Part shown: piece after piece, positions 23,979 to 32,372 of the stretch | Numbering within the stretch: position 1 is the stretch's first letter | How the letters are laid out: every line of letters begins with the position of its first letter | Origin: Candidatus Melainabacteria bacterium | GTDB lineage: Bacteria > Cyanobacteriota > Vampirovibrionia > LMEP-6097 | Reading direction: 5' to 3' | Assembly: GCA_028817775.1 (NCBI GenBank) | Contig: JAPPOW010000230.1 | Coordinates: forward strand, 1-57,221 | DNA: 57,221 bases | Translations under genes and position numbers: made by a program | The notes under the pieces: generated by a model | The model's database searches: none | What the model saw: the letters and a program-made list of their open reading frames with translations, nothing else | Told to the model about the DNA's origin: nothing

Positions 23979-25696
23979 GGTTCTTTAGTCTTTTAGTCTT
24001 GCTCTGTGCATTGAGTGCTTGCTCAAGCCCCAAGCTAGATGCTTCGAAACCTGGTGGGGTATTGCGTCGTACCCATCTTGGTTCTGATCCCAAAACTTTA
24101 AACCCTTGGATTTCTGCTGATGCTGCAAGTTCAAGGTTTGCTTCTCTGCTTTATTTAGGTTTGGTGAGAACTGATCCAGATACTGATGAAGTAATGCCTT
24201 ATATGGCTGAGAGCTTTGAGCTTCGCAAGGGTGGTAAGTTGATTTTGGTCAAAATGCGTGAAGATCTAGAGTGGACTGATGGTGAACCAATTGATGCAGA
24301 AGATGTTGAGTATACCTGGAATACTTTGATCCGGGATGAAGTTGCACAAAGTTCGACCAAGGATATTCTTACTGTTGATGGTGAGTTTCCGCAAGTAACT
24401 TTGCTTGATAAATTTAATTTGCGTTTTGAAACCAAAGAAGTTTTTGCGCCGTTTTTGCGGAGTTTGAGTACTGCAATTGCACCAAAGCATGATGTAGAGC
24501 GCTTCTTAACAGAGAGTGGAGCCAAGACTCTGGAGGAGAAACAAAAAGCCTTCAATTCATATTTGAGTATCCAAACTAAGCCAGATGAGATTGTTAGTTC
24601 AGGACCATTTAAGCTCGATAAAATTATTCGTGGTGAGCGGATTGAAGTCAAACGCAATCCTAAGTTCTTTATTTTTGATGAGCAAGGACAGCGTCTACCT
24701 TATCTCGACAAGATAGTTTATTCCTATGTGCGTGATAGTACCGCCGATACTTTTAAGTTTCTAGCTGACGAAGCTTATATTCTAAGTGTCACTGCTCAAA
24801 ACAGTGCTTTGATTAAAACTCTAGAAGAGAAATATGATTTCTCTTTGCATGATGCTGGTCCCACTACTGGTACTAACTTTATTTGGTTCAATATGAGCAA
24901 GCATGTGCCTGAACCAAAATATTCTTGGTTTAATGATGAAAATTTCCGTAAGGCAATTTCTTATGCTATTGACCGGGAGAATATCGTTAACAACGTCTTT
25001 CAAGGTCTAGGAGCGCCTTTGTTCACTGCTGAATCTCTCAAGTCCCCATTTTTAAATGAAGAACTTGCTGATGGTCACCCGCGTGATATGGCTAAAGCCA
25101 AAAAATTATTAGAGGCTTCTGGTTTTAGTTTTCATACTAATAAAGATAGTGATGAACTTGAGTTGCATGATAAGCATGGCAACCGAGTTGAATTTAATTT
25201 ATTCACCAATGCTGGTAATCAAGAACGAGAATTTATTTCAGTTATCGTTATTAGCAATTTGCGTGAGCTTGGTATGAAAGTAAATTTCAAACTCTTGGAG
25301 TTTAATAATTTTGTTTCTCGTTTGATGTCGGGTAAGGATTATGAAGCTGGCATTATTGGGCTGACCGGTGGCAATGAACCAAATAGCGGCGCAAATGTTT
25401 GGCGCAGCGACGGGCGCTTGCATATGTTTGATGTTAAAGCCGGACAAGAGGGAGCTGTCACTCGTGATTGGGAGCGAGAACTCGATTCTTTATTTAGTAA
25501 GGCTGTGCAGACTATGGATTTTAAGGAGCGTAAGGTCTTCTATGATAGATTTCAGGAGATAATTTATGAGCACAATCCGATGATTTATATCGCCTCTCCA
25601 AAGCAATTAAGTGCTATCAAGCATAAGATTGCTGGTATCCGAAAGACCAAATATGGCGGTATGATGCCATATTTATATAAAGTGTATATCAAATAA
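23975..25696 (+). CDS. Oligopeptide-type ABC transporter substrate-binding lipoprotein
   Basis: 573 residues, SBP_bac_5 (OppA/DppA) family. The N-terminus MRFFSLLVLLCALSACSS is a lipoprotein signal with lipobox LSAC. Family features: SDPKTLNPWISADAAS (about 38), MAESFELRKGGKLILVKMR, WTDGEPIDAEDVEYTWN (about 100), FRKAISYAIDRENIVNNVFQG (about 325) and AKKLLEASGF. It probably serves the OppB-like permease 1.2 kb upstream; the ATPases are elsewhere. It overlaps the DoxX-like gene by ATGA. Confidence 0.93.
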   Translation: MRFFSLLVLLCALSACSSPKLDASKPGGVLRRTHLGSDPKTLNPWISADAASSRFASLLYLGLVRTDPDTDEVMPYMAESFELRKGGKLILVKMREDLEWTDGEPIDAEDVEYTWNTLIRDEVAQSSTKDILTVDGEFPQVTLLDKFNLRFETKEVFAPFLRSLSTAIAPKHDVERFLTESGAKTLEEKQKAFNSYLSIQTKPDEIVSSGPFKLDKIIRGERIEVKRNPKFFIFDEQGQRLPYLDKIVYSYVRDSTADTFKFLADEAYILSVTAQNSALIKTLEEKYDFSLHDAGPTTGTNFIWFNMSKHVPEPKYSWFNDENFRKAISYAIDRENIVNNVFQGLGAPLFTAESLKSPFLNEELADGHPRDMAKAKKLLEASGFSFHTNKDSDELELHDKHGNRVEFNLFTNAGNQEREFISVIVISNLRELGMKVNFKLLEFNNFVSRLMSGKDYEAGIIGLTGGNEPNSGANVWRSDGRLHMFDVKAGQEGAVTRDWERELDSLFSKAVQTMDFKERKVFYDRFQEIIYEHNPMIYIASPKQLSAIKHKIAGIRKTKYGGMMPYLYKVYIK

Positions 25697-25717
25697 CAAG
25701 GTAATATCACCTAAATG

Positions 25718-25726
25718 TGCTAAAAT
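25718..25726 (+). promoter_or_regulatory. Extended -10 box (TGCTAAAAT)
   Basis: Twelve bases before ATG 25739, supporting that start and a very short leader. Confidence 0.5.
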
Positions 25727-25738
25727 GTATTGACGAAT

Positions 25739-26497
25739 ATGGTCTTAGGATTCAACTTCAGTGCTGGCGAAGCAGTACGAAGCGCGGTTGATGCATTTCG
25801 TAATGAGGCCCTGGCAAAAATACCCGGATATAGTTCGATGGCTACTCTCTACCGTCGGGTTAAAGCACGGCAGGGTATGGAAGGACCTAAACATGCTGGC
25901 AATACTGTAGATGAGAGTGAGTTTAATAGTGCTAGAAGAAAAATTGAATCGGAGATTGGGGGTAGCCTCAATCCATTTAAGTGGATGTGGAATGCAGTGC
26001 AAACTGTCATTGGTAATACCAAGAGTGAGCGTATTGCAACAGCAGTTAGGAATTTTGAATCTTATTCGCACCAGTATGAGGCTTATAAATTTGCACACAA
26101 GGCACAAAAATTCTTACTGACGGAATTAGAACGGCGGGTCAGCAATATTGAAAGCTATGGATCTAAATTTGTTGGTACCAAGAATAAACATGTTGCCAGT
26201 GATCCGGTGCTTAGTTCACTCAAATCAGCAATTAAATCTTGGCTGGAACCGTTCAATCGAATTGCCCATGGTGAAGTGAAGGAGGTTGGCAAGCTCACTG
26301 AGTCTGATCTCAAGTTCTTGATGAATATTCGCGATCGAATTCGTTATAGCTCCAAAGCTAGATACCTAGAGGATTTGTTGCCTGAATATGAAACTACAAT
26401 TCAAGCAGCAAGACAATCAGTTTATAGTACTAAACCAGCTCTTAATCAAGGACAACGCCAAGTTGGGGAGCACTTAGCTAAACAAATGGGGGTCTAA
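25739..26497 (+). CDS. Hypothetical protein
   Basis: 252 residues from ATG 25739 (MVLGFNFSAGEAVRSAVDAF); an in-frame TTG lies three codons upstream. Soluble, mostly helical, with no signal peptide and no recognised family. Helical stretches include EYEAYKFAHKAQKFLLTELE-like sequence near 110 and SDLKFLMNIRDRIRYSSKAR near 195. The stop overlaps that of the convergent rnpA. Confidence 0.6.
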   Translation: MVLGFNFSAGEAVRSAVDAFRNEALAKIPGYSSMATLYRRVKARQGMEGPKHAGNTVDESEFNSARRKIESEIGGSLNPFKWMWNAVQTVIGNTKSERIATAVRNFESYSHQYEAYKFAHKAQKFLLTELERRVSNIESYGSKFVGTKNKHVASDPVLSSLKSAIKSWLEPFNRIAHGEVKEVGKLTESDLKFLMNIRDRIRYSSKARYLEDLLPEYETTIQAARQSVYSTKPALNQGQRQVGEHLAKQMGV

Positions 26498-26859
26498 CAG
26501 CTTTTGTCTAAGAGCTTAGTAAGCTCACGCTCAAGCTCTTGATAGCTTAGCTGAGTCTCAGCAGTCAAAGATTTCTTAGGACCAATCACTACTAAGCCAT
26601 GAGCTTTAAGAGCTTCACCATGCTCTAATCTGTAGAGACGATAGATCTCACGTAATTGCCTACGTAGACGATTACGCTTTACTGCTGACTTGGAATAATT
26701 CTTGGAGATGGCAAAACCTACATAAGGTAGCTTGTCTTGATGAGTTTCTCTAGTTTTAGTGAAATTGAGTTTAAGATTAGCAGAATATAAGGACTTGCCC
26801 TTTTGGTAAGCCTGCTTAAAAAGACCAGAGTATTTTAGTCTTTCATCTCGTCCTAACAT
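26494..26859 (-). CDS. rnpA: RNase P protein component
   Basis: 121 residues. Binds the RNase P RNA and the tRNA 5' leader. The RNR signature is visible as SAVKRNRLRRQLREIYR (about 60-76), preceded by YVGFAISKNYSKSA. ATG 26859 is chosen because it gives the usual length and has TATAAT seven bases upstream; the open frame extends ten codons further through that box. It lies downstream of rpmH as in most bacteria, but a family B element separates the two. Confidence 0.95.
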   Translation of the reverse strand: MLGRDERLKYSGLFKQAYQKGKSLYSANLKLNFTKTRETHQDKLPYVGFAISKNYSKSAVKRNRLRRQLREIYRLYRLEHGEALKAHGLVVIGPKKSLTAETQLSYQELERELTKLLDKSC

Positions 26860-26866
26860 AATGATA

Positions 26867-26872
26867 ATTATA
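26867..26872 (-). promoter_or_regulatory. -10 box (TATAAT) of rnpA
   Basis: TATAAT seven bases before ATG 26859. It overlaps the edge of the family B element, so the insertion may have given rnpA its own promoter, separate from rpmH. Confidence 0.55.
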
Positions 26873-27003
26873 ACCTTTCTGTAGGGCACAAGAACGAGGC
26901 ATGCGAGCTAAGAAAACAGCAGGTTTTCTTAGTTTACCCGAAGTTTATTTCCATAAATGAGGGCGAGCATAACAAAGTTATTGGGCTCTACAGAAAGGTT
27001 ATA
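26869..27003. repeat. Family B element between rpmH and rnpA
   Basis: Perfect 16-bp arms (TATAACCTTTCTGTAG / CTACAGAAAGGTTATA) enclose a core with GAGGCATGCGAGC ... CCCGAAGTTTATTTCCATAA ... GAGGGCGAGCATAAC. The right arm contains the rpmH stop codon. Confidence 0.85.
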
Positions 27004-27133
27004 GGCTGATTTTTTTGCGTCCGCGTGCACGTCTGCGTGCAAGAACTTTACGGCCGCCAGGGCTGGCCATTCTGGCACGAAAACCACTGGTTCTTTTGCG
27101 TTTTCTTTGCGATCCACGTAAAGTCATTTTCAT
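26999..27133 (-). CDS. rpmH: 50S ribosomal protein L34
   Basis: 44 residues, ending in the family-typical block GFRARMASPGGRKVLARRR. The start is ATG 27133 (MKMTLRGS), with TGC-TACAAT ten bases upstream. The usual N-terminal MKRTxQPS is modified to MKMTLRGS. Transcribed towards rnpA; divergent from ktrB with only 33 bases between start codons. Confidence 0.96.
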   Translation of the reverse strand: MKMTLRGSQRKRKRTSGFRARMASPGGRKVLARRRARGRKKISL

Positions 27134-27143
27134 AGCGTCAGAA

Positions 27144-27152
27144 ATTGTAGCA
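27144..27152 (-). promoter_or_regulatory. Extended -10 box (TGCTACAAT) of rpmH
   Basis: Ten bases before ATG 27133. It is back to back with CATAAT (27151-27156) that may drive ktrB on the other strand. Confidence 0.5.
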
Positions 27153-27166
27153 TAATAGCTATTGTG

Positions 27167-28597
27167 ATGGCTCGTGCCCAAAATCAGTTTAATTTAAATC
27201 CAGCCCAGGCAACAATGCTCAGTTTTACAGTTTTGTGCTTAATTGGCGCTGTTTTGTTGGCTTTGCCTATTGCTAACGCCGACGGGCAGTGGCGGGACTG
27301 GGTTTCTGCCCTCTTTATGTCCACTAGTTCAGTCTGTGTCACTGGGCTCTCCGTGACCCAATTGGGCAGCGATTTCACAATTTGGGGACAATTAATAATC
27401 CTCATTTTAATTCAAATAGGTGGTCTCAGCTATATGACCATTACTACCATCCTTATCTATATGACCGGTAAGCGTCTCTCATATAGTGATTCCAAAATTT
27501 TTGACATGTCCAACAATAGTGATACTCGAATCGACTTTGCTGGTTTTGTGATCAAGATTGGTCTACTGACATTTACTATTGAAGCTTTGGGGGTGCTGGC
27601 ACTATTGCCTAACTCGCTAGAAGTGACTGGTTTTAATCCGACTGATCTTTCTAGCTTTGCACTCGGTTTGTTTGACGCAGTTTTCCATTCGGTCTCAGCA
27701 TTTTGTAACGCTGGACTCAGTCTCTACCAGAATAGTCTTGAAGGTTTTCGTGATAATTACTGGGTGCTGTGGGTATTTTCTTTCTTACCGATTCTTGGTG
27801 GACTTGGTTATACCGTGCTCAATGAATTGTTTACTTGGTATCAAGCCTGGGCAGCTGATAAATCAACTAAGTTTAGACCAAGCTTGCATACCCGGGTATC
27901 ACTTTGGTTGACTGGTTCACTGCTTGTGCTTGGAGTATTGATTCAATTGGCTTTGATCTACGCCCAGAATCCAGAACATATCATTATCATCAATAATGGT
28001 GAGCAGATCGTTAGTCAATATCAACCGCAAAGTCAGCTTGATGCTTGGTGGGTATCTTTTTTCCAGTCTTGTGCAGCTCGTTCTTCTGGTTTCAATTCAA
28101 TTCCACTGCGTGAGCTCGGTGATCCTTCTTTGATGCTCTTGATCATTTGGATGTTTATTGGTGCTTGTCCTGGTGGTACTGGTGGTGGTATTAAGGTCAC
28201 TACTTTAGCTGTAGTGGGTGCAGTGATGTGGTCTGGACTCAAGGGTGATGAGACCAAAATCTTCAACCGTTCAATCAAGCCGCTCTACCAAAAACGAGCA
28301 TTGATTGTATTTATTTCCACTGGGGTGATGATTCTCTTCTTTAGTTGGTTGATTAATATTTTTGAAAGTGGTGGTAGCATGCGCTATATTGATCAATTGT
28401 TTGAAGTGGTTTCCGGTTTCACTACTGTAGGGCTCTCTACTGGCATCACAGCTGAATTGAGCTCGCCTTCTTTATTAGTACTTTGTCTCTGCATGCTTAT
28501 TGGAAGACCGGGTCCACTACTATTCTTAATGGCGCTAATCACCGAGGATATCTACACCAAACCTAAATATCCTGAGGAAGGTATACTTATTGGATAA
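27167..28597 (+). CDS. ktrB: KtrB/TrkH-type potassium uptake channel subunit
   Basis: 476 residues, four membrane-pore-membrane units. The selectivity-filter segments are visible: TSSVCVTGLS (about 50), FHSVSAFCNAGLS (about 170), AARSSGFNS (about 307) and SGFTTVGLSTG (about 420), each with the filter Gly. It forms a K+ (Na+-dependent) translocating dimer, normally gated by a cytosolic RCK protein (KtrA/TrkA). No such gene is nearby. GTG directly precedes the ATG 27167. The next gene starts the base after its stop, so they are probably co-transcribed. Confidence 0.93.
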   Translation: MARAQNQFNLNPAQATMLSFTVLCLIGAVLLALPIANADGQWRDWVSALFMSTSSVCVTGLSVTQLGSDFTIWGQLIILILIQIGGLSYMTITTILIYMTGKRLSYSDSKIFDMSNNSDTRIDFAGFVIKIGLLTFTIEALGVLALLPNSLEVTGFNPTDLSSFALGLFDAVFHSVSAFCNAGLSLYQNSLEGFRDNYWVLWVFSFLPILGGLGYTVLNELFTWYQAWAADKSTKFRPSLHTRVSLWLTGSLLVLGVLIQLALIYAQNPEHIIIINNGEQIVSQYQPQSQLDAWWVSFFQSCAARSSGFNSIPLRELGDPSLMLLIIWMFIGACPGGTGGGIKVTTLAVVGAVMWSGLKGDETKIFNRSIKPLYQKRALIVFISTGVMILFFSWLINIFESGGSMRYIDQLFEVVSGFTTVGLSTGITAELSSPSLLVLCLCMLIGRPGPLLFLMALITEDIYTKPKYPEEGILIG

Positions 28598-29725
28598 ATG
28601 AAAAAAGACGAGAAGCTCACTGAAATAATGTTCAAGTCGCTAGCCAAGGACCCCGGGCTTGCTAGCCGTGAGGAGTGGGACAAAGCTGGTGATTGGGCAG
28701 TGGAGATGCGCTTCTTTCCTCATGCGCTGAGCTGTTACCAGATGGCTGCTGAAATTAAGAAAGATGAACCAATTCTCGTCAAAATTAATGACACTGTCGA
28801 CAAGATTACTAATGTACTTGAGTTTGTACCAGAACGGCTTAAAGCTCCACTGGAAGAAATTCGTTTGAGTAATCCACTTGATCCAAGTAAGTGGTTAGCT
28901 ATTTCTAATTCATTACTTAAAGAAGCGACTGAAGCAATGAATAAGGGCAGTCAGCCAGCAGAGGATTTGATGGAAGCTTCTCAATTTGCACTCGCCTTTG
29001 GCGCCTACTGTGCAGTGCGCTCAGGTAATGATATTGAACCAATTAATGGCTTACTGAGAGATTTGATTTTACCGGTAGATTTAAATTCATGGCAGAGTCC
29101 TAAGCTTGATCTTAAGTCAATTGATAAGGATCAAATTAGAGTAGTAGCACTTGGTGACAATGTGACTCTGGGTCTTAATAGTGACTGGGGTATTAATTTC
29201 CAGGAGACTTATCACTATCTTTGGTCACAAGCCAGCGGCAAGCAGGTTTCTTTAGCCAACAATGCCATCTCTGGAGCTGGTTTGCTTGACTTGGCTCTCT
29301 ATCTTGGTAGAGACGCGATTTATTTCAAGCCTGATATCGCTTTGATTAATTTTGGTATCAATGATGTTTGGTTGGGTCCTGATATTGTTCATGCTTATGA
29401 GGTTTTGCTTGAGCTTTGCGTCAAACTACTAGAGCGCAACGGTATTAAGCCAGTGATCATTACCCCAATCCCGCATATCGCCTCAGCTTGTCCTGAAGAG
29501 CAAAGACCAAATGATATTGATGTAGTTGATCTCGATACCCGTAATTTTGCTGATGCTTGCATCAGGGTCGCAGCCCGTACTGGTACAGTATTAGCCAATG
29601 CCTATAATAAATTCCCGCAGGATGAGACTCAGCGTAAAGAATATCTCGAGAATGGTTTCAATCAACCGAATCTTGCTGGGCAGCAATTAATCAAAGCAGC
29701 TCTCGATGAGGTCACTATAGCTTGA
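28598..29725 (+). CDS. Degenerate SGNH/GDSL-hydrolase-like protein with helical N-terminal region
   Basis: 375 residues. The N-terminal ~160 residues are helical and unknown. From about 183 the sequence follows the SGNH fold: VVALGDNVTLGL (block I, but the catalytic Ser of GDS is Asn), ANNAISGAGLLDLAL (block II), LINFGINDVWLGPD (block III, GxND intact) and, at the end, ENGFNQPNLAGQQL where the Asp-x-x-His pair should be. At least the nucleophile is missing, so hydrolysis is unlikely. It is sandwiched between ktrB and the methyltransferase gene (TTGA overlap), a probable three-gene operon. Confidence 0.75.
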   Translation: MKKDEKLTEIMFKSLAKDPGLASREEWDKAGDWAVEMRFFPHALSCYQMAAEIKKDEPILVKINDTVDKITNVLEFVPERLKAPLEEIRLSNPLDPSKWLAISNSLLKEATEAMNKGSQPAEDLMEASQFALAFGAYCAVRSGNDIEPINGLLRDLILPVDLNSWQSPKLDLKSIDKDQIRVVALGDNVTLGLNSDWGINFQETYHYLWSQASGKQVSLANNAISGAGLLDLALYLGRDAIYFKPDIALINFGINDVWLGPDIVHAYEVLLELCVKLLERNGIKPVIITPIPHIASACPEEQRPNDIDVVDLDTRNFADACIRVAARTGTVLANAYNKFPQDETQRKEYLENGFNQPNLAGQQLIKAALDEVTIA

Positions 29726-31074
29726 AAACTAAAGTAATTGCAATGGCTCATGGACCTTACGCTATTGCTAAGGAAGATGGGGTGATATTTATTGAGAATG
29801 CTTGTCCTGGAGATGAGCTTGAGTTAGAAATCTATGATCAGCGAAAGGATTTTGCTTATGCCCATATTATTGAGTTGCTCGAAGCTAGTGAGCTGCGCGC
29901 GCCTGAGCCACCATGTAAGATTCATAAGATCTGCGGCTCTTGTCAGTGGCAACATATTCAATATGATGAACAATTAAAATTCAAGCAGCAAAATTTAACT
30001 GATTTGATTCCGGGCGTTGAGACTCCAGCAATTGTTGGCATGGATGAACCTTGGAATTTCCGTAACAAAATTACTTACCCAGTCGAAGTGGTTGGCAAAA
30101 CTGGACGGGTCAAAGCAGGATATTTCAAGCGTAATAGTAATGAACTAATTAATGTCAAACACTGTCCTATACAGTATTCTATCTTTGATGAGATTATGGA
30201 TGCGCTTAAAGAACAAATGTCTACTCGAGGCTATCCTGATAAACTAATTCGCCATATTATGCTGCGCTCTAATATTGATCAGAGTGAGATCTTGCTCTGT
30301 GTGGTGCTTAGAGAGTCAATGCTTGATAAAGAATTTCGCAATAAGCTTCGGGTTGATCTAAACAAGATTCAAGAAAAATTTCCACAGATTGTTACGACTA
30401 GTATTAATTACAATGATCTTTCTACCAATGTAATTCTTGGACAGAAGACTGAAGTGCATAATGGTCCAGGATATATCACCGAGACTTTTGGCGGTATCAA
30501 ATTAGAAATCTCGACTACTAGTTTTTTTCAGGTTAATACCAAGCAGTTTCTCAAAATTGTTGAGCAAATCAAGTCTGCCATCCTGAGGACCCTGAGCGAA
30601 GAGAAGGGGACGTCAGGATCCCATAAACTTTTGGATCTCTATTGTGGTATTGGTACTATCTCGCTGAGTCTAGCTAAGGCAATCCCTGAGCTTGATATCA
30701 CTGGTATTGAACTGGTTGAGTCAGCGGTTGAAAATGCAAAAAAGAATGCTGAAATTAACCAAATTTCCACTGCAAAGTTTATTCATGGCAAGGTAGAAGA
30801 CCTTGCTTCCCCAGAGCCCTCAGCTCAGAGCCCTCAGCCCTATGACATTGTCATAGTGAATCCGCCACGAAAAGGCTGTACTAATAAAGTACTTAATGAT
30901 TTGGGGCAATTAAAATTTAAGCAGTTAATTTATGTGAGCTGTAATCCTAGTACTCTAGCCCGTGATGCTAAGCATTTAGAGCAGTTTGGTTTTAAAATTC
31001 AATCCTTGCAGGGCTTTGATATGTTTCCGCATTCGTTTCACTTTGAAACACTTGCCGTTTTGACGCGTGAGTAG
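29722..31074 (+). CDS. 23S rRNA (uracil-5)-methyltransferase, RlmD/TrmA family
   Basis: 450 residues. 5-methyluridine synthase with an Fe-S binding Cys set (PPCKIHKICGSC at about 70 and KHCPIQ at about 146), SAM motif LLDLYCGIGTISLSLA (about 303), IVNPPRKGCTNKVL and the catalytic Cys in LIYVSCNPSTLARD (about 412). TTG 29722 overlaps the previous stop; ATG 29743 is an alternative. A family A palindromic repeat (30577-30623) encodes AILRTLSEEKGTSGSH in frame just before the SAM motif. A second small expansion, SPEPSAQSPQP, comes from a short tandem duplication near 30810-30840. RlmD and RlmC/TrmA cannot be separated by eye. Confidence 0.9.
   Translation: MKTKVIAMAHGPYAIAKEDGVIFIENACPGDELELEIYDQRKDFAYAHIIELLEASELRAPEPPCKIHKICGSCQWQHIQYDEQLKFKQQNLTDLIPGVETPAIVGMDEPWNFRNKITYPVEVVGKTGRVKAGYFKRNSNELINVKHCPIQYSIFDEIMDALKEQMSTRGYPDKLIRHIMLRSNIDQSEILLCVVLRESMLDKEFRNKLRVDLNKIQEKFPQIVTTSINYNDLSTNVILGQKTEVHNGPGYITETFGGIKLEISTTSFFQVNTKQFLKIVEQIKSAILRTLSEEKGTSGSHKLLDLYCGIGTISLSLAKAIPELDITGIELVESAVENAKKNAEINQISTAKFIHGKVEDLASPEPSAQSPQPYDIVIVNPPRKGCTNKVLNDLGQLKFKQLIYVSCNPSTLARDAKHLEQFGFKIQSLQGFDMFPHSFHFETLAVLTRE
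30577..30623. repeat. Family A half-unit repeat inside the RlmD/TrmA-family gene
   Basis: GCCATCCTGAGGACC ... GGGGACGTCAGGATCCCA matches the left half of the intergenic element at 52597-52693. It adds about 16 codons without a stop or frameshift. Confidence 0.85.
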
Positions 31075-32048
31075 ACTTCAAAGCTGAATTCACTAGTATC
31101 TGAACGTTTGAAGTAACCTGCTGAAGCTACCATCGCAGCATTGTCAGTGCAGTACTTCAGTGACGGTACCACTAACTCAAAGCCTTCCCCGCCAAACTTG
31201 TCGTGGAAGATTGCCCTTACTGCGCTATTGGCTGAAACCCCGCCAGCAAGTACGATCTTGGTAATCCCAGTCTCCTCACTGGCTGCTAAAGTCTTACGGT
31301 AAAATGTTTGCGCAACTGTTTGCTGGAAAGATTTAGCGATCACTACTTTGTCTCTCTCCCAAACTTCATCACCAATTTTTTCTTTGACCCTAAGCACCGC
31401 TGTCTTGAGTCCAGAGAAACTAAAGTTGAGAGATTTTGGCATTGCTACCGGGAATTTATACTCTGCTGGCACTTCAGCTTCACAAGAACTGGCTAATTTA
31501 TCTAAGTGTGGTCCACCGGGATAAGGCAAGCCCATCAATCTTGCTACCTTATCAAAGGCTTCTCCAGCAGCATCATCTACTGTCTCAGCCAAAATATTCA
31601 TCTTAGTATATGACTGCATCTCAATGATTTGAGTATGACCACCACTAGCTAGCATACAAAGTAAGGGCGGTTCTAAATCAGAATCAATAAAGTTAGCGCA
31701 GACATGACCATGTAAATGATTTACTTCAATCAAATCTTTGCCGTAAATCCATGCAAGAACCTTGGCAAAATTAGCGCCAACCATTAATGATCCCACTAGT
31801 CCAGGCCCTGAGCTGACTGCAATAGCATCGATATCTTCAATTTGATAATCACAATCCTTAAACAACTCAGCCATCAAATCATTAATAGCTTCAAGGTGTA
31901 AACGAGAAGCAAGCTCTGGGATCACACCACCCCAATCTTTGTGTTTGGCAATCTGACTCAATACTTTATTAGCGTGAACCTTGCGCCCATCCTCAACAAT
32001 TGCTAAAGCTGTTTCGTCGCAGCTGGTTTCCACTCCCAATACAAGCAT
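31038..32048 (-). CDS. tsaD: tRNA N6-adenosine threonylcarbamoyltransferase TsaD
   Basis: 336 residues, normal length. Transfers threonylcarbamoyl to A37 of ANN-decoding tRNAs with TsaB/TsaE. Motifs: VLGVETSCDETALAIV at the N-terminus, HLHGHVCANF (about 111, metal-binding HxxxH), LLCMLASGGHTQI, DDAAGEAFDKVARLMGLPYPGG and VLAGGVSANSAVR (about 270). It overlaps the convergent methyltransferase gene by 37 bases and begins at the base after the comEA stop (operon). Confidence 0.97.
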   Translation of the reverse strand: MLVLGVETSCDETALAIVEDGRKVHANKVLSQIAKHKDWGGVIPELASRLHLEAINDLMAELFKDCDYQIEDIDAIAVSSGPGLVGSLMVGANFAKVLAWIYGKDLIEVNHLHGHVCANFIDSDLEPPLLCMLASGGHTQIIEMQSYTKMNILAETVDDAAGEAFDKVARLMGLPYPGGPHLDKLASSCEAEVPAEYKFPVAMPKSLNFSFSGLKTAVLRVKEKIGDEVWERDKVVIAKSFQQTVAQTFYRKTLAASEETGITKIVLAGGVSANSAVRAIFHDKFGGEGFELVVPSLKYCTDNAAMVASAGYFKRSDTSEFSFEVYSRVKTASVSK

Positions 32049-32372
32049 CTATTGCACCTCTAAAGTTATGTAATCTTGCAAAGCTTCATACTTAGCTTCA
32101 CCAATTCCAGGAACACGTTTGAGCTCCTCAATACTATTAAATCTGCCGTTATTCTTGCGATCATCAATGATACGCTGAGCCAAAGCTGGCCCAATCCCGG
32201 GTAAATTATCAAACTCACGCCAATTAGCTAGATTGAGATTGATTTTATATACCTTAAGCTCATCAGTCTTAGTCTCAATGGCATAATGCTCGAATTTATA
32301 ATCACGACTAAAGTAAATGCCGACAGCAAAGAAAATACTGAACGCTAAGATTACTAAAGAAATCTTTTTCAT
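32049..32372 (-). CDS. ComEA-type helix-hairpin-helix DNA-binding protein
   Basis: 107 residues from ATG 32372 (MKKISLVILAFSIFFAVGIYF, one membrane helix or signal). The C-terminal 65 residues hold two HhH motifs, NLPGIGPALAQRI and RVPGIGEAKYEAL. This is the ComEA arrangement: a membrane-tethered or periplasmic DNA receptor for natural transformation, though the SLBB part is absent as in many diderms. The start overlaps the stop of the upstream oxidoreductase (ATGA). Presence of comEA hints at competence. Confidence 0.88.
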   Translation of the reverse strand: MKKISLVILAFSIFFAVGIYFSRDYKFEHYAIETKTDELKVYKINLNLANWREFDNLPGIGPALAQRIIDDRKNNGRFNSIEELKRVPGIGEAKYEALQDYITLEVQ

